This document shows, piece by piece, positions 6,152 through 12,939 of a stretch of 19,869 nucleotides of DNA; the first letter of the stretch is position 1; every line of letters starts with the position of its first letter. This DNA is from JAFGBM01 sp964564915 (GTDB lineage Bacteria > Actinomycetota > Actinomycetes > Actinomycetales > Demequinaceae). A program made the translations under genes and the position numbers. The notes below the pieces were generated by a model. The model was not told the origin of the DNA. It worked only from the letters and a program-made list of their open reading frames with translations, and ran no database searches. The stretch covers positions 1-19,869 of the forward strand of contig CAZMCU010000033.1 of assembly GCA_964564915.1 (NCBI GenBank), given 5' to 3'.

Positions 6152-7444
6152 ATGGGCAGACGCCATGACGGCAAGATCGGACTTTGGGCCGTCGTCGCCA
6201 TCGGTGTGGGCGGCATGGTCGGCGGTGGCATCTTCGCGGTACTGGGGCTCGCAGTTCAGTTGGCCCACGGCGGTACCCCAATCGCGTTCGCGCTCGCTGG
6301 CGGCGTCGCCCTCCTGACGGCGTACTCGTACGCCAAACTCTCGGTCGCGTACCCGAGCCGGGGAGGTACCGTCACCTTCCTCGACCGGGTGTTCGGATCG
6401 GGACTGGTGACGGGCAGCCTCAACGTGCTGCTGTGGATGAGCTACGTTGTCATGCTCTCCCTCTATGCTTTCGCGTTCGGCCACTACGGCGCCACGTTCC
6501 TACCGGAGACCTGGCAAGGTCCCGGCGCGCACGTACTCATCAGCCTCGCCATCGTCGGCATCACCGGCCTCAACCTGCTCAGCGCCCAAGCGATTGGCAA
6601 CACGGAGAACTGGATCGTCGGCATCAAGGTGACGATCCTGCTGTTCTTCGTCGCCGCTGGCGCCCACGGAATCGCGACCTCCCAGATCGCGCCGGGGACG
6701 TGGTCGTCCCCCGTGCAGTTGGTGGCTGGTGGGATGATCATCTTCCTCGCCTACGAGGGATTCGAACTCATCGCCAACACGGCGCGGGACGCTCGCGATC
6801 CGGCCCGTTCACTCCCCCGGGCATACTTCATCTCGGTCAGTTTCGTCATCGTGTTGTACGTAGCCGTCGCTCTTGTTACGGTCGGCACTCTGTCCGTCGA
6901 CTCGATCGTCGCCGCGAAGGACTACGCGCTCGCGGAGGTCGCCCGGCCCTTTCTCGGGCAGGCGGGATTCTCGCTCATCGCGGTGGCTGCGATGCTTTCC
7001 ACAGCCTCAGCAATCAACGCAACCCTGTACGGTTCAGCGCGACTCAGTTACGTCATCGCACGCGATGGCGAACTTCCCGCCCAGCTAGAGCGCAAGGTCT
7101 GGACGCAACCGATCGAGGGCTTGCTCATCACCGCGGGCCTCACCCTCGTCGTGGCCAACCTCTTCGACCTCACCAGCATCGCGACCCTCGGAAGCGGGGG
7201 ATTTCTCATCATCTTCGCGGCCGTCAACCTCGCGAACGCCCGGCATGCCTCCCGCACTGGCAGTCGGGCATGGATCTCGGCGATCGGCGCCGTCGCGTGC
7301 GTCGTTGCGCTTGGTGCACTGACGTGGCAAACCGTCACCACGGAGCCCGCGAAGATGTGGGTGCTCGTGATCATGGTGACGCTCGCGGTGGCCATCGAAG
7401 CCGGATACCGCCTGGCGAAGCGGGAGATCAACCTCCACGAATGA
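6152..7444 (+). CDS. APC-family amino acid/polyamine permease
   Basis: A 430-residue transporter with about twelve hydrophobic segments. The first helix has the Gly-rich unwound motif of the APC fold (IGVGGMVGGGIFAVLG). Helix 6 has GGMIIFLAYEGFELIANTAR, followed by DPARSLPRAYF, both typical of amino acid-polyamine-organocation permeases. Helix 8 carries STASAINATLYGSARL. The likely role is uptake of an amino acid or related organic cation across the cytoplasmic membrane by secondary transport; the substrate is not evident. I chose ATG 6152 because the protein then starts MGRRHDGKIGLW just before helix 1. The frame is open to 6053, but that extension reads as non-protein-like and crosses the divergent promoter region. 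No clear Shine-Dalgarno is present. It is divergent from the acyltransferase and about 80 nt upstream of the cupredoxin lipoprotein gene. Confidence 0.87.
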   Translation: MGRRHDGKIGLWAVVAIGVGGMVGGGIFAVLGLAVQLAHGGTPIAFALAGGVALLTAYSYAKLSVAYPSRGGTVTFLDRVFGSGLVTGSLNVLLWMSYVVMLSLYAFAFGHYGATFLPETWQGPGAHVLISLAIVGITGLNLLSAQAIGNTENWIVGIKVTILLFFVAAGAHGIATSQIAPGTWSSPVQLVAGGMIIFLAYEGFELIANTARDARDPARSLPRAYFISVSFVIVLYVAVALVTVGTLSVDSIVAAKDYALAEVARPFLGQAGFSLIAVAAMLSTASAINATLYGSARLSYVIARDGELPAQLERKVWTQPIEGLLITAGLTLVVANLFDLTSIATLGSGGFLIIFAAVNLANARHASRTGSRAWISAIGAVACVVALGALTWQTVTTEPAKMWVLVIMVTLAVAIEAGYRLAKREINLHE

Positions 7445-7501
7445 AACCCCGGCCACACACCCTCCACGATCGGAGCCCTCGCCTATCGGCTCGCCGGGTG
7501 C

Positions 7502-7507
7502 TACCGT
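7502..7507 (+). promoter_or_regulatory. Candidate -10 box of the cupredoxin lipoprotein gene
   Basis: TACCGT lies 17 nt before ATG 7525, with the Shine-Dalgarno GGAGGA at 7515-7520 between them. The leader would be about 10 nt. No clear -35 is visible. Confidence 0.45.
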
Positions 7508-7524
7508 GCTCTCCGGAGGACACC

Positions 7525-7920
7525 ATGAGGTCGAGAACACGTGGGGCTCTCGCCGCCATCGCGCTCGCGAGCGGCACCATCGTCACCCTCGCGGGGTGTT
7601 CGATTTTCAACGCGCCCGGTTCGGCCTCGCCGACCGTCTCCGGCACACCCGTGAGAGTCACCGAGTTCGAGTACTCGATCACCCTCTCCGAACGCACCTT
7701 CACCCCCGGCACCTACATCTTCACCGTCACGAACGATGGCGGGGGTAGCCACAACCTCTTCATCAATGGCCCAGGAGTCGACAACGTCTCGACGCCCACC
7801 CTTGCCCCCAGTCAGACCGCATGGCTCGTCGTCACCCTTGAGGAGGGCACGTACGAATTGTGGTCGCACTACGCGGACGACAAACCCGCGGGCATGGACG
7901 TTTGGATCACCGTCTCCTAG
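7525..7920 (+). CDS. Cupredoxin-fold lipoprotein lacking the canonical Cys ligand
   Basis: A 131-residue secreted protein. The lipoprotein signal peptide ends in the lipobox LAGC (Cys25), so the protein should be lipid-anchored on the outer face of the membrane. After a short linker the domain (about 42-131) has the plastocyanin/cupredoxin pattern: FTPGTYIFTVTNDGGGSHNL with His76, and a C-terminal loop EGTYELWSHYADDKPAGMDV with His115 and Met124. In blue copper proteins this loop has Cys (as in YEFYCSPHxxxGM); here the aligned position is Ser114, so a classical type 1 copper site cannot form. It may bind copper in another way or serve only as a scaffold. The start is fixed by GGAGGA 4 nt upstream and the signal peptide. 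It converges on the channel gene with an 11-nt gap. Confidence 0.82.
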   Translation: MRSRTRGALAAIALASGTIVTLAGCSIFNAPGSASPTVSGTPVRVTEFEYSITLSERTFTPGTYIFTVTNDGGGSHNLFINGPGVDNVSTPTLAPSQTAWLVVTLEEGTYELWSHYADDKPAGMDVWITVS

Positions 7921-7931
7921 GGCAACCTGCG

Positions 7932-9800
7932 CTAGTCCTCCGCGAGAACGATGATCCGGTCGTCCGGGCCGTACGCCCGTCGTTCGGTCTTGAGCGGGTT
8001 GAGGATCACCTGCGGTTGACCGCCGCCTACACCCGCGAGCACGTACCCGATCGCCGTCGCGTTGCGGTTCCTCGCTCCCGCCAACACGGAGTAGAAGTCG
8101 ATCTCGATACCCGGGGTTACGTACCAGTCGGCCGGTCGAACGTAGATCTCGCAGCCTTCGCTACCGAAGAGGTCGGCGAAGACCTCGCTCAAGTGCGGGT
8201 TCTCCGATACCTGGGACATCATCAAGCTCACCAGGTGGTCGCTCACGATGAAGTCATCGATTCGCGTCACCTCGGCGAGTTTGCGGTTGCGCTCGTCGAG
8301 CATTTCGCTCACCACGTTGATGCGCACGTTCGTGCGGCTCATGAGATCGCGAAGGTAAAGCAGGGTCACCAAGGTCTTCGTGTCGGCGTCCTGAACCCCC
8401 ATGTTGTCGCTATACGCCTGGACGATGACGTGGTCGTACGACTGCGGTTTGAGCGCCTCAAGCGTTGCTCTGGTCGTCGCGCTTCCCTGCTTGATCGTCA
8501 CCTTGGTGTGGGCGAACGTTCCGAGGTTGGGGACGGGGAACTCCGACACGACCGTCACCGTCGAGCCGGGAGCGGCATAGGAGTCGAGCTCGCTCACCAC
8601 ACGGGCAAGGCTCAAGTTCGAGCCCAGGATTAGCGTCTTCTCCGGTTTCGCGGCCACCCGCTTGCTCGTGGAGACCACCTTGGGGTCGGGGGTCCCGATC
8701 GGGGCGAGACGCACCGAGGAGTCATCCTCCGCGATCACAATGATCTGGTCGCCCTCCCCGTAGACCGTATCGCCCGCGGGGTTGAGCGCCACGATGTCCC
8801 CTTGGACGAATCCCATCACGGCGGACGTCGCAAACGCGAGTTGCACATCGAAGTACGTCCGACCGTACAGCGTCGGCTGCGTGGTGAAGTAGACCTCTAC
8901 CCCACCGAAGTCCAGCAAGTCGACGTAGACCGCGCTCAGGCCTGGCTGGCGACTCGTCTGGGCGGTGATCTGCCCCACCTTCTCGCTCCCGAGGATCCAT
9001 TTGACATCGTGCTCCCCCACAAGCGTCGCTACCTCAAGGTTCTTCGAGTTGTGGATCTGCCCCACGATGTGAAGCTTCCCCTCGGGCCTCTTCGGGTGGC
9101 GCATGAGCGCGAGGGCGGTCTTGATCGACCGCGCGTCGGGGTCCTCTGCGGACTCGTCGGCCAGGATGATGACGCTTCGCGCGTTGAAGGGATTGGCGAT
9201 CAGCAGGTCGTCTTGGTCAAGCGGGCTTCCCGTGCGGCAAATGATGCGGGTCTTCCCGAGGGAGGGAACCTTGTCGCGGATGTCGTCCTCCATGGTCACC
9301 TTGTCCATGTTGGCCAAGATGACGATGACGGGGCGTCGCGCGGACGCGTTGGCGATGCATAGGCCGCCGACGATCGAGACGATCTTTGGATTCCACCCGA
9401 GGATGACGGTGTGGCCCTTCTCCAAGACGACCGATCGGCCTTTTCGGAGCTCGGCGACCTTTGCGTTGAACGCGCCGGAGATAATTCCGATCAGGTTGGC
9501 AGCGATGAACACGCCGATGACGGCGAGTACAAGCATGGAGATACGGAACGCCCAGGCCGCGCCCGGCGATACGTCCTTCACGTTGAGGGTACGGATGAGG
9601 TTCTGCCATATGACCTCGATGGTGCTCTGGCCCTGCTCCGTATCCGCGACCTTGATGTTGAGGCCGAGGACGACGATGGCGTCGATCGCGACCACCAGGA
9701 CGACGACGAGCGCCAGGAACCACAGCAGCGCCCCCGTGCCGTGAGCCATGAGCCCGTCGAACCAGTACTTGAAACGTTGGCGAATCGTAGGTCGGTTCAT
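7932..9800 (-). CDS. CASTOR/POLLUX-related putative ion channel with RCK-like domains
   Basis: A 622-residue protein with two N-terminal membrane helices (about 22-46 and 83-110). The segment between them, with IEVIWQNLIRTLNVKDVSPG at 61-80, is where such channels place the pore. A large cytosolic part follows: a first Rossmann-like RCK/TrkA-N domain opening HTVILGWNPKIVSIV (about 130-144) and a second half with KTLILGSNLSLARVV. This layout is that of the CASTOR/POLLUX-DMI1 family, cation channels known best from plant nuclei and found widely in actinobacteria. A bacterial role in K+ or other cation flux gated by a ligand is inference. ATG 9800 is chosen because GGGGAG lies about 8 nt upstream; the open frame continues to 9866, but that part crosses the -10 box. 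It is followed by a convergent lipoprotein gene. Confidence 0.85.
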   Translation of the reverse strand: MNRPTIRQRFKYWFDGLMAHGTGALLWFLALVVVLVVAIDAIVVLGLNIKVADTEQGQSTIEVIWQNLIRTLNVKDVSPGAAWAFRISMLVLAVIGVFIAANLIGIISGAFNAKVAELRKGRSVVLEKGHTVILGWNPKIVSIVGGLCIANASARRPVIVILANMDKVTMEDDIRDKVPSLGKTRIICRTGSPLDQDDLLIANPFNARSVIILADESAEDPDARSIKTALALMRHPKRPEGKLHIVGQIHNSKNLEVATLVGEHDVKWILGSEKVGQITAQTSRQPGLSAVYVDLLDFGGVEVYFTTQPTLYGRTYFDVQLAFATSAVMGFVQGDIVALNPAGDTVYGEGDQIIVIAEDDSSVRLAPIGTPDPKVVSTSKRVAAKPEKTLILGSNLSLARVVSELDSYAAPGSTVTVVSEFPVPNLGTFAHTKVTIKQGSATTRATLEALKPQSYDHVIVQAYSDNMGVQDADTKTLVTLLYLRDLMSRTNVRINVVSEMLDERNRKLAEVTRIDDFIVSDHLVSLMMSQVSENPHLSEVFADLFGSEGCEIYVRPADWYVTPGIEIDFYSVLAGARNRNATAIGYVLAGVGGGQPQVILNPLKTERRAYGPDDRIIVLAED

Positions 9801-9837
9801 AGCGTCGCTCCCCGAGTACACGTGGACAATGACCACC

Positions 9838-9843
9838 ACGCTA
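9838..9843 (-). promoter_or_regulatory. Candidate -10 box of the channel gene
   Basis: TAGCGT on the minus strand, placing a start site near 9831 and a leader of about 31 nt before ATG 9800. The leader contains CGTGG...CCACG, able to form a small hairpin, and then the GGGGAG ribosome-binding site. No clear -35 is visible. Confidence 0.42.
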
Positions 9844-9887
9844 GCCGCGATCTCCGCCGCGCGCACTAACGAGTTTGACGCTGTCCC

Positions 9888-11546
9888 CTAGCCCCGGAGG
9901 TCACGCCCCTCGAACGCCCACGCGCTGAGGGCCACCAACGCCGCGGACCCGCCCGCGAGCACGGCGAGAAATCCCCACGAGAATCCGTTTTCTAGTGGTA
10001 GGTGGCCCGAGTAGTAGTAGAAGGGCGACCATCGGGCCCACCCCGCGAGGTCGGGGTTGATGGGCAGGATCGTTGCGACGACGTACGAAACCGTCAACAC
10101 TCCCCAACCCGCCGCAATCGCGGCTCGCGCGACCCCGACAACCGCTCCGACCGCAAGCGTCACCGCCCCGATGAAGACCCCGAACGCCGCCATGTGTACA
10201 CAGATCGCGGCGACCTTGACGTAGGAGAGATCGAGGTTGGCGATCAGGTCCCCGCACACGACCCCGACGAACGTCATCGCCGAGACTGAGATCACGGCCA
10301 TGATCATCGCTGCGGCCTTCTCCCATACGACACGCGGGCGAGTCACCGGATTCGCGAGGAGCAGTCCCATGGTCCGGTCGCGTTCCTCTCCCGCGAGCGC
10401 CCGAGAAGCGACGGCAATCGCGACGAGGGCGACGGCGATCGGCCCCATGATGGAAAAGATCTCGCCCTGGTACCAGCCCGAGGGGGTGCTGTAGTCGGCG
10501 AACCCCACCATCGCCAGGATCTCGCGGGGAAACGCGTCGGCGAGGTCGCCCATCTTGTCCCCGACCCCCTTGAACATCGGCCCCAGGATCAGGGTCATGT
10601 AGAACATCGTCCCGCCCGTGACGAGAAGAATCCCTCTCACGTCGCTCGTCGCCTTCGCGGCGATGCTGCTCACCTGAGCACGCCCCGAGACCTTGTCCAT
10701 CAACGAAGCGAACCGCGGGCGCGCCCGCAGACGATCGACGAACGTCGTCCGGGCCTCGCCGACCTTCAGGTCCCGTCGGACGACGCCGACGACGGCAAGG
10801 CCGAGCATCGCGACTCCCAACCCGCCGAGCAAGGCGACGTGACTCCAGTGGACCCCATTGACCATCGGCTTGGCGCCGTCGATGTACCACCACGGGAAGA
10901 TCTTCGCCCACGCTTCCCCCCACGTCAGGAGGGGAAGCAAACCCGCCCCGAAGAGGGAAACGAGCATGACCGTCGTCGCGGTCGCGTTGGCCCTGGTGGT
11001 GTCACCCGTCCAGGCTCCGACCGCCAGCGACATCGCGCCAAAGAACAGGGCGATGGCGCCAAGGTGGAAGGCCGTTCCGCCGAGGTGCATTCCCGCGCTC
11101 GACTCTCCCGACAAGCCCAGCGCGGCGTAGTAACCGCCCCAGAAAAGGGTCGTACCGATCACGACGATCGTGACGAGCGCCGCAGACTTCTCGAGCACAA
11201 CGCGGGTCCGGCTGCGCGGGTTACCCAGCAGCGGCCCCATCGTCCCCCACCTTTCCTCGCCCGCGATGGCGTCCGCTCCCATAACGATCGCGATTCCGCA
11301 GAGGACGAGCGGGGCGATGAAGTTCGCCATCTCGCTCAAGACCATCGCGCTCGCGTTGAGGTCGAGGGTGAGCCCGGCGATGCGGAGAAAGGCCTCGGGC
11401 ATGAGGGAGAACGCTTCCATCGCCTTCGGGCCCACGGACTTGTAGACGGCGACTCCCATCCAGCAGATCGCCGCAAACGACACCGCCGCGATCAGTAGCC
11501 CAACGTAGCGGTCGCGAATCGCCTTCGCGTAAATGCTTCCCAGCAT
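9888..11546 (-). CDS. ABC-2 type exporter permease with internally duplicated halves
   Basis: A 552-residue integral membrane protein with about twelve hydrophobic helices in two similar halves. A matching cytoplasmic motif occurs once per half: GEERWGTMGPLLGNPRSRTR from residue 96 and GEERDRTMGLLLANPVTRPR from 386, each followed by VVxEK and a membrane helix. This is the tandem ABC-2 permease found beside drug- or antibiotic-export ATPases in actinobacteria. With the ATPase encoded just upstream it should form an efflux pump; the cargo is unknown. Its ATG (11546) overlaps the ATPase stop codon by one base (TGATG), so the two are coupled. The C-terminus ends at a TAG, with 87 nt before the channel gene, which has its own promoter candidate. 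Confidence 0.88.
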   Translation of the reverse strand: MLGSIYAKAIRDRYVGLLIAAVSFAAICWMGVAVYKSVGPKAMEAFSLMPEAFLRIAGLTLDLNASAMVLSEMANFIAPLVLCGIAIVMGADAIAGEERWGTMGPLLGNPRSRTRVVLEKSAALVTIVVIGTTLFWGGYYAALGLSGESSAGMHLGGTAFHLGAIALFFGAMSLAVGAWTGDTTRANATATTVMLVSLFGAGLLPLLTWGEAWAKIFPWWYIDGAKPMVNGVHWSHVALLGGLGVAMLGLAVVGVVRRDLKVGEARTTFVDRLRARPRFASLMDKVSGRAQVSSIAAKATSDVRGILLVTGGTMFYMTLILGPMFKGVGDKMGDLADAFPREILAMVGFADYSTPSGWYQGEIFSIMGPIAVALVAIAVASRALAGEERDRTMGLLLANPVTRPRVVWEKAAAMIMAVISVSAMTFVGVVCGDLIANLDLSYVKVAAICVHMAAFGVFIGAVTLAVGAVVGVARAAIAAGWGVLTVSYVVATILPINPDLAGWARWSPFYYYSGHLPLENGFSWGFLAVLAGGSAALVALSAWAFEGRDLRG

Positions 11547-12454
11547 CAGTCGTGCGCCTTCCCGTCTCCTTTGTAGAACTCGAGGAAGACCTCGTCGAGG
11601 TCGACACTCGAGCTGGAGAGCGACATGACGTCGTGGGCGGTCACCGCCTTGAGGAGGGGAGCCATCGACCCTTCGTACGAAACGCTGGCGTGCACGCCTT
11701 CGACCTCGACGTCCCGGACGCCGGGAACCTTGGCGAACTCCGACTTTTTCACCGGTTTCGCGAAGACCATCGACACGCGCCGAAGCGCGCTCTCCCGCAG
11801 ATCCTCCATCTTCTCGATCGCGATGAGCCGACCCTCGCGAATGAACCCGACACGGCCGGCGACCCGCTCGACCTCGCTCAACGTGTGGCTGGACAGGAAC
11901 ACCGTGGCGCCGTCGCGCGTCACTTCCCGCAACAGATCCTGGAATTGCTGCTGCATGAGGGGGTCAAGCCCGGTCGATGGCTCATCGAGGATGTACACCT
12001 CCGGCCTGCTCATGAACGCCTGAAGAATCCCGATCTTCTGCTTGTTGCCCGACGACAACGCCCCAACCTTGCGGGAAAGGTCAGCCTCGAAGCGCGCCGC
12101 GAGGGAATCGATCCACGCCCAATCCACACCTCCCCGAAGGTTGGCGAAGTAGGTGAGGACCTCTTTGCCCGTGAGGTTGGGGTAGAGCGCGAGTTCGCCG
12201 GGAAGGTAACCGACGTGCCGCCGCAGTTCGACCGCGTGCGCGTGGGTGTCCATCCCCAGAATGGTTGCCGAACCCTTCGTCGGGCGAATGAGATCGAGGA
12301 TCGAACGCATCGTCGTCGTCTTACCCGCGCCGTTGGGGCCAAGGAATCCGAAGATCTCCTTCGGATGGATCTCGAGCGAGAGATCCTCGACGGCGGTGAA
12401 GTCGCCGTACATCTTCGTGAGGTGAGCGATCTCGATCACCGGGGACGTCGCCAT
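11546..12454 (-). CDS. ABC exporter ATP-binding protein
   Basis: A 302-residue nucleotide-binding subunit. Motifs: Walker A GPNGAGKTTT from 39, Q-loop region replaced by the GYLPGE form common in ABC-2 drug exporters (82-87), signature LSSGNKQ (133-139, a variant of LSGGQ), Walker B VYILDEPSTGLDP (153-165), and H-loop His190 in LSSHTLSEVERV. After about residue 215 comes a C-terminal regulatory domain typical of DrrA/CcmA-like exporters. It pairs with the downstream permease. The start is supported by AGAAAGAAGGA upstream on the minus strand. A perfect 16-bp palindrome lies between the predicted start site and the ribosome-binding site, so repression by a dimeric regulator is possible, but no regulator gene is adjacent. 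Divergent from the dodecin gene. Confidence 0.92.
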   Translation of the reverse strand: MATSPVIEIAHLTKMYGDFTAVEDLSLEIHPKEIFGFLGPNGAGKTTTMRSILDLIRPTKGSATILGMDTHAHAVELRRHVGYLPGELALYPNLTGKEVLTYFANLRGGVDWAWIDSLAARFEADLSRKVGALSSGNKQKIGILQAFMSRPEVYILDEPSTGLDPLMQQQFQDLLREVTRDGATVFLSSHTLSEVERVAGRVGFIREGRLIAIEKMEDLRESALRRVSMVFAKPVKKSEFAKVPGVRDVEVEGVHASVSYEGSMAPLLKAVTAHDVMSLSSSSVDLDEVFLEFYKGDGKAHD

Positions 12455-12470
12455 CTCGATCCTTCTTTCT

Positions 12471-12486
12471 GCCGCGTCGACGCGGC
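12471..12486. promoter_or_regulatory. 16-bp perfect palindrome, candidate operator of the ABC exporter
   Basis: GCCGCGTCGACGCGGC is its own reverse complement. On the minus strand it falls just after the predicted transcription start (near 12493) and 16 nt before ATG 12454. That suits a TetR-like operator or a 5' leader hairpin next to the ribosome-binding site. At this GC content about one such palindrome per 20 kb is expected by chance, so the position is the main argument. Confidence 0.35.
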
Positions 12487-12499
12487 GCCGACCTCCTCC

Positions 12500-12505
12500 A
12501 CCCTA
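12500..12505 (-). promoter_or_regulatory. Candidate -10 box of the ABC exporter operon
   Basis: TAGGGT on the minus strand, with a predicted start near 12493 and a leader of about 39 nt that contains the 16-bp palindrome. No clear -35 is visible. Confidence 0.42.
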
Positions 12506-12596
12506 GGGCGGATGTACGTCCGAGGCATCCGTCCCGGGAACGATCCCACCGACCCCCGAACCTCCGGTGACTCTGGCGCGATGGCGAGCGTCGTCC

Positions 12597-12602
12597 TACG
12601 GT
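12597..12602 (+). promoter_or_regulatory. Candidate -10 box of the dodecin gene
   Basis: TACGGT lies 45 nt before ATG 12648, with GAGGAG at 12637-12642 as the ribosome-binding site. The leader would be about 39 nt. No clear -35 is visible. Confidence 0.42.
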
Positions 12603-12647
12603 GGAGGGAACGGTCGGGAACGGCCCGGCCAAGATTGAGGAGTCGAC

Positions 12648-12857
12648 ATGGCGGACAGCGTCGCCCGCATCACAGAGATCAGTTCCAAGAGCGCGGTCAG
12701 TTTCGAGGAGGCCGTCAAGGTGGGCATGGCCCGTGCGGTCAAGACGCTTCGAGGCGTCACCGGCGCGTGGGTCAAGGAGCAGAAGGTCGAGGTCAAGGAC
12801 GGGAAGGTCGTCTCCTACATCGTCCACCTCATGGTCACCTTCATCCTCGACGACTAG
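12648..12857 (+). CDS. Dodecin family flavin-binding protein
   Basis: A 69-residue protein matching dodecins in length and pattern: ARITEISSKSAVSFEEAVKV (residues 6-25), a helix with ARAVKTLRGVTGAW carrying the conserved Trp that stacks on the flavin, then the strand region VEVKDGKVVSYIVHLMVTFI. Dodecins form hollow dodecamers that store FMN/FAD (or CoA in some species) and buffer free flavin. The usual MKVGF near the C-terminus reads MVTFI here, and the RGxV segment after the Trp is EQKVEV, so this belongs to a divergent actinobacterial branch. GAGGAG sits 5 nt before the ATG, which fixes the start. Divergent from the ABC exporter; ppk begins 82 nt downstream. Confidence 0.88.
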   Translation: MADSVARITEISSKSAVSFEEAVKVGMARAVKTLRGVTGAWVKEQKVEVKDGKVVSYIVHLMVTFILDD

Positions 12858-12939
12858 CCCTCCCCCAGCGTCGAATCCACCCCAAACGCCCGGTGATCGT
12901 TGCCGAGGCGGCTAGCAGCATGCGCCGCGGCGTGTCACC

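Noticed and set aside
7473..7492. GAGCC/GGCTC hairpin as terminator of the permease gene
   Set aside because: Only 5 bp with a 10-nt loop and no T-run, too weak to support.
6184..7524. Plus-strand open frame running from inside the permease into the lipoprotein
   Set aside because: The segment before 7525 is a shadow of the permease gene; the lipoprotein has its own signal peptide, ribosome-binding site and -10 box.
12913..12918. TAGCAG as a -10 box for ppk1
   Set aside because: It lacks the final T found in all other boxes, and no good ribosome-binding site follows; the ppk1 promoter stays unassigned.
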